From a virus: a stretch of DNA of 20,139 bases. Shown here piece by piece: positions 17,754-20,139 of the stretch (its first letter is position 1; the number at the start of each line of letters is the position of its first letter). Location: positions 1 through 20,139 of IMG/VR virus record IMGVR_UViG_3300013113_000999; one strand, given 5' to 3'. Made by a program: the position numbers and the translations under genes. Under the pieces are notes generated by a model. The model saw only the letters and a list, made by a program, of their open reading frames with translations. It ran no database searches and was not told the DNA's origin.

Positions 17754-20139
17754 TATTTTATTTCTGATAGTTTTGTGTAAATTTTTTCGTCAAGAATGGT
17801 TATTTTATCTCCAAAGACAATATCTTCTCCTTTACTTCCGTAAATAAAGACGATTTGTTCTTCCTTTGGTTTTTTGCCTCCATTGTTTAAATAGTTATCC
17901 AAAGTAGCGGATCGCCTATTATTCATAAGCATAAAATTGATTTTACCAAAATCATCTTGAATCTCTACTCTCATATATTTATTTCCTGCCGCACTTGTTC
18001 GCGATACGCAGTCTGTGACAACTCCCACAAATTTAACTCTATCGTTATTTGTTAAAGACTTCAGGGTTATGCTATTATACATATCTCCGCAGTTTTCAAA
18101 CACATCTTTGATTTCTGTAGAGTGACTATAACCAAGATACTTGCGTTCGAAGAACCAATTTGCAAATTTTAAATGGTCTTTGTTCTTGTCGTAAATTTTT
18201 CTATAAGAAGAGTATTTTTTCTTAAAGGTTTCAAATCGTGATGGTTTCATGATGGGTTTGCCGTCATCAGCTATTAGAGAATCTTTAATAACGGAATGAA
18301 TAGTATTCAATACGTCATAATCAAATTTCTCGCCTAAATGCACTACGTTACGCTTCTCTCTTTCTGTTAGTATGTTGAAGGCTTGAGATTCTAAAACTAA
18401 TCGACAGCGGTTTGGTATCTTTGAACTTGACTCACAAAAAGAGTCCATCATGCCTCCTTGTATCAAGCCAGAAAGCACGCCAATGTTGAGGCTACATTGT
18501 TTTGCTGTAAGGAATATATCGTATTTATTTTGATTGCTTTCTTGAGCTTTTCTGAAGCCAACCAAACTCTCTAGTGTTTTTTCTGAAACTCCTTTAATGC
18601 TATTTACTCCAAATCTGATATTACGGCCTTCGATACCAAAGTTAATGTCGGACTTAGATAAGTCTGGTGGGAGGAGCTTCATATTAAATAAACAAAACTC
18701 TTGATTGATCAGAGCAATCTCTGCATGTGAATCTGGCTCATGCTTTGTCATTTTCAACAAACTAAGAAAAAACTCTTTAGGATGCTTGAATTTAAGGTAG
18801 GTGGTAATTGCAGCTAGAATAGCGTAACTGATTGAGTGGGATTTATTAAACGAATAGTTTGCTGAATCTTCAGCCACTTTCCACAAAACTTCCCCTACCT
18901 CTTTATCCAGATTATTTTGAGCAATTTTTTGCTCAATCTTAACTTTCCAAGCTGACATTTGATCCACTTTTTTCTTACCAACAATACGCCTGAGTTGTTC
19001 TGATTCGTCGAGGGTAAACCCAACCTTTACTGCCATCTTCATTAACTGCTCTTGGTAAAGTGGAATGCCACCAGTGTAAGAGAGGATATCGTCAAAATGT
19101 TTATTAACAGACTGGAATTCACCAGTGCGGGTATAATCGCTATAGACATCAAGATAGTCAAGTGCGCCAGGGCGAGCAATAGCAACAACGGCCGAAAGCT
19201 CTTCAAGATTTCTGGGAGATACTTTTTTACATACTTTAAAATTTGTGTCTGCTTCGATTTGAAATAGCCCTTTAGGCGCTTCGATGTTTTTAAAGTTTTC
19301 ATAAATTTCTGGTAATTGTACATCAATATCTTCTATATTGATTCCTAATTGTTTGCAAGTGTCGTTGACAACTGACAGGGTGCGTAAGCCAAGGATATCA
19401 AACTTAACCATTAAAGCTGCGACATCGTTCATGTCGTATGCGGAGATTAAATCCCCGTCGCTAGTTTTCTGCATTGGCATAATCTCTTCAACATCATAGA
19501 AGCTAATAGCGATTCCTGATGGGTGAACCCCAGTATTTTTATTTAAACCCTCTAGCTTTTTTGCTATTCTAAAAACTTTGGGATTTTTATCTGCAAACTC
19601 TTTGAATTTTTCGCTTTCTTCGTAAGCTTTATCTAGTTTTGCTACCTTTCCGAATTGCTTTGGAATTTGAGAACTGACTGAATTTACATCATCTTCCGAT
19701 AGCTCTCCAACTATTTTACCGCACTCTTTAACGCACAGCTTACTACTTAAAGTATTTAATGTCAGTATTTTGCAAGTTCTACCTTTGTGTTTTCTTTCGA
19801 TGTACTTAATTACTTCTTTTCGTCTGTCGTAAGAGATATCATTATCAACATCCGCTAGTAGCGATCCATCGAGATAGGTAATTCCATCAACTATTGTTTT
19901 TTTAGCTCGACTCTTGGAAACGAATCTCTCGAAGAAAAGATCGTATTTAATTGGATCTACGTTCGTAACTCGTAACAGGTACAAAACCAAAGAACCAGCG
20001 GCAGATCCTCGACCTGGCCCAGTGGGTATCTTGTTTTCATGGCAAAAATTTAAAACATCCCAATTGAGCAGTATATAATCTATAAAGCCTAAATCTTTTA
20101 AAACATCAAGCTCTATTTTAACTCTATCAAAATACTTCT
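17753..20139 (-). CDS. dnaE: DNA polymerase III alpha subunit (family C replicative polymerase), 5' end outside window
   Basis: A replicative family C DNA polymerase; 794 residues are visible and the frame runs open to the right edge, so the N-terminal PHP part lies outside. Visible landmarks: GPGRGSAAGSLVLYLLRVTN at the palm start, DPIKYDLFFERFVS, the catalytic pair in LLADVDNDISYDRR (for the usual PD-x-D-x-D), GVHPSGIAIS, the third catalytic Asp in LMVKFDILGLRTLSVV, GLFQIE, LYQEQLMKMA and NYSFNKSHSISYAILA of the fingers, a tandem helix-hairpin-helix segment with NSIKGVSEKTLE, and a C-terminal OB fold beginning KFVGVVTDC. It ends soon after the OB fold, so the tau-binding tail of cellular DnaE seems short or absent. 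A TTG at 19990 is internal to conserved sequence and is not the start. It is coupled to the clp-like gene by TAATG. Confidence 0.93.
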   Translation of the reverse strand, partial: KYFDRVKIELDVLKDLGFIDYILLNWDVLNFCHENKIPTGPGRGSAAGSLVLYLLRVTNVDPIKYDLFFERFVSKSRAKKTIVDGITYLDGSLLADVDNDISYDRRKEVIKYIERKHKGRTCKILTLNTLSSKLCVKECGKIVGELSEDDVNSVSSQIPKQFGKVAKLDKAYEESEKFKEFADKNPKVFRIAKKLEGLNKNTGVHPSGIAISFYDVEEIMPMQKTSDGDLISAYDMNDVAALMVKFDILGLRTLSVVNDTCKQLGINIEDIDVQLPEIYENFKNIEAPKGLFQIEADTNFKVCKKVSPRNLEELSAVVAIARPGALDYLDVYSDYTRTGEFQSVNKHFDDILSYTGGIPLYQEQLMKMAVKVGFTLDESEQLRRIVGKKKVDQMSAWKVKIEQKIAQNNLDKEVGEVLWKVAEDSANYSFNKSHSISYAILAAITTYLKFKHPKEFFLSLLKMTKHEPDSHAEIALINQEFCLFNMKLLPPDLSKSDINFGIEGRNIRFGVNSIKGVSEKTLESLVGFRKAQESNQNKYDIFLTAKQCSLNIGVLSGLIQGGMMDSFCESSSKIPNRCRLVLESQAFNILTEREKRNVVHLGEKFDYDVLNTIHSVIKDSLIADDGKPIMKPSRFETFKKKYSSYRKIYDKNKDHLKFANWFFERKYLGYSHSTEIKDVFENCGDMYNSITLKSLTNNDRVKFVGVVTDCVSRTSAAGNKYMRVEIQDDFGKINFMLMNNRRSATLDNYLNNGGKKPKEEQIVFIYGSKGEDIVFGDKITILDEKIYTKLSEIK

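Noticed and set aside
19988-19990. TTG 19990 as the start of the polymerase
   Set aside because: The frame is open to the window edge and encodes the conserved GPGRGSAAGS segment upstream, so the gene is simply cut by the window boundary.
1-20139. tRNA genes, insertion sequences, integrase or attachment sites
   Set aside because: I looked for cloverleaf ends with CCA, transposase or integrase motifs and long terminal repeats and saw none; the window gives no evidence for lysogeny.

Overview
The window looks like part of an AT-rich tailed double-stranded DNA phage genome (or prophage) with a lambda-type, probably siphovirus, tail tip. The evidence is an L-K-I-J-like run of tail-tip genes on the + strand, a phage-type fibre N-terminus at the left edge, very tight gene packing with many TAATG/ATGA overlaps, and a replication/recombination cluster on the - strand that includes its own DNA polymerase III alpha subunit. 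The host cannot be named from this sequence. At least one start (2989) has a strong Shine-Dalgarno sequence, so the host is a bacterium that uses SD-led initiation at least in part.

Layout. (1) 1-1614, - strand: the 5' part of a leucine-rich-repeat fibre/adhesin, a possible GNAT-fold protein and an orphan protein. (2) 1655-9940, + strand: a tail-tip operon. It holds a gpL-like Fe-S protein with an inserted carbohydrate-binding-like domain, a stand-alone JAMM peptidase (the N-terminal half of lambda gpK), a gpI-like assembly protein, a 1818-residue gpJ-like receptor-binding protein with lectin-like and LamG-like C-terminal domains, and a 298-residue beta-rich accessory protein. (3) 9935-15974, - strand: read in transcription order, a kinase-fold protein with a changed metal-binding residue, a possible PC4/whirly-type ssDNA-binding protein, a GT4-type glycosyltransferase fused to half of a GT9 enzyme, a DUF6165 protein, the other half of the GT9 enzyme, a possible single-strand annealing protein, and a GNAT acetyltransferase. 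(4) 16020-20139, - strand: DNA polymerase III alpha (5' end outside the window), a ClpA/ClpC-like unfoldase with only one AAA+ module, and a small basic protein, closed by an intrinsic terminator at 15993-16014.

How the parts may work together. The + strand operon builds the tail tip and receptor-binding apparatus. The right-hand - strand genes copy and recombine DNA and may remodel host or phage proteins. The glycosyltransferase group probably modifies cell-surface glycans, virion glycoproteins or DNA; the substrate is unknown.

The most unusual observations are: (a) all five genes whose starts lie behind non-coding DNA carry a TANNNT hexamer exactly five bases before ATG, with a shared GT(G/T)TA leader, suggesting near-leaderless transcription or a phage-specific promoter; (b) a GT9 glycosyltransferase split into complementary halves around a DUF6165 gene; (c) a D2-less Clp unfoldase whose last three residues are IGF, the ClpP-docking tripeptide seen in other Clp ATPases; (d) a carbohydrate-binding-like insertion inside the Fe-S cysteine motif of the gpL homologue. 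No tRNA, CRISPR array, insertion sequence or attachment site was recognised, and no gene-free stretch exceeds 300 bases.
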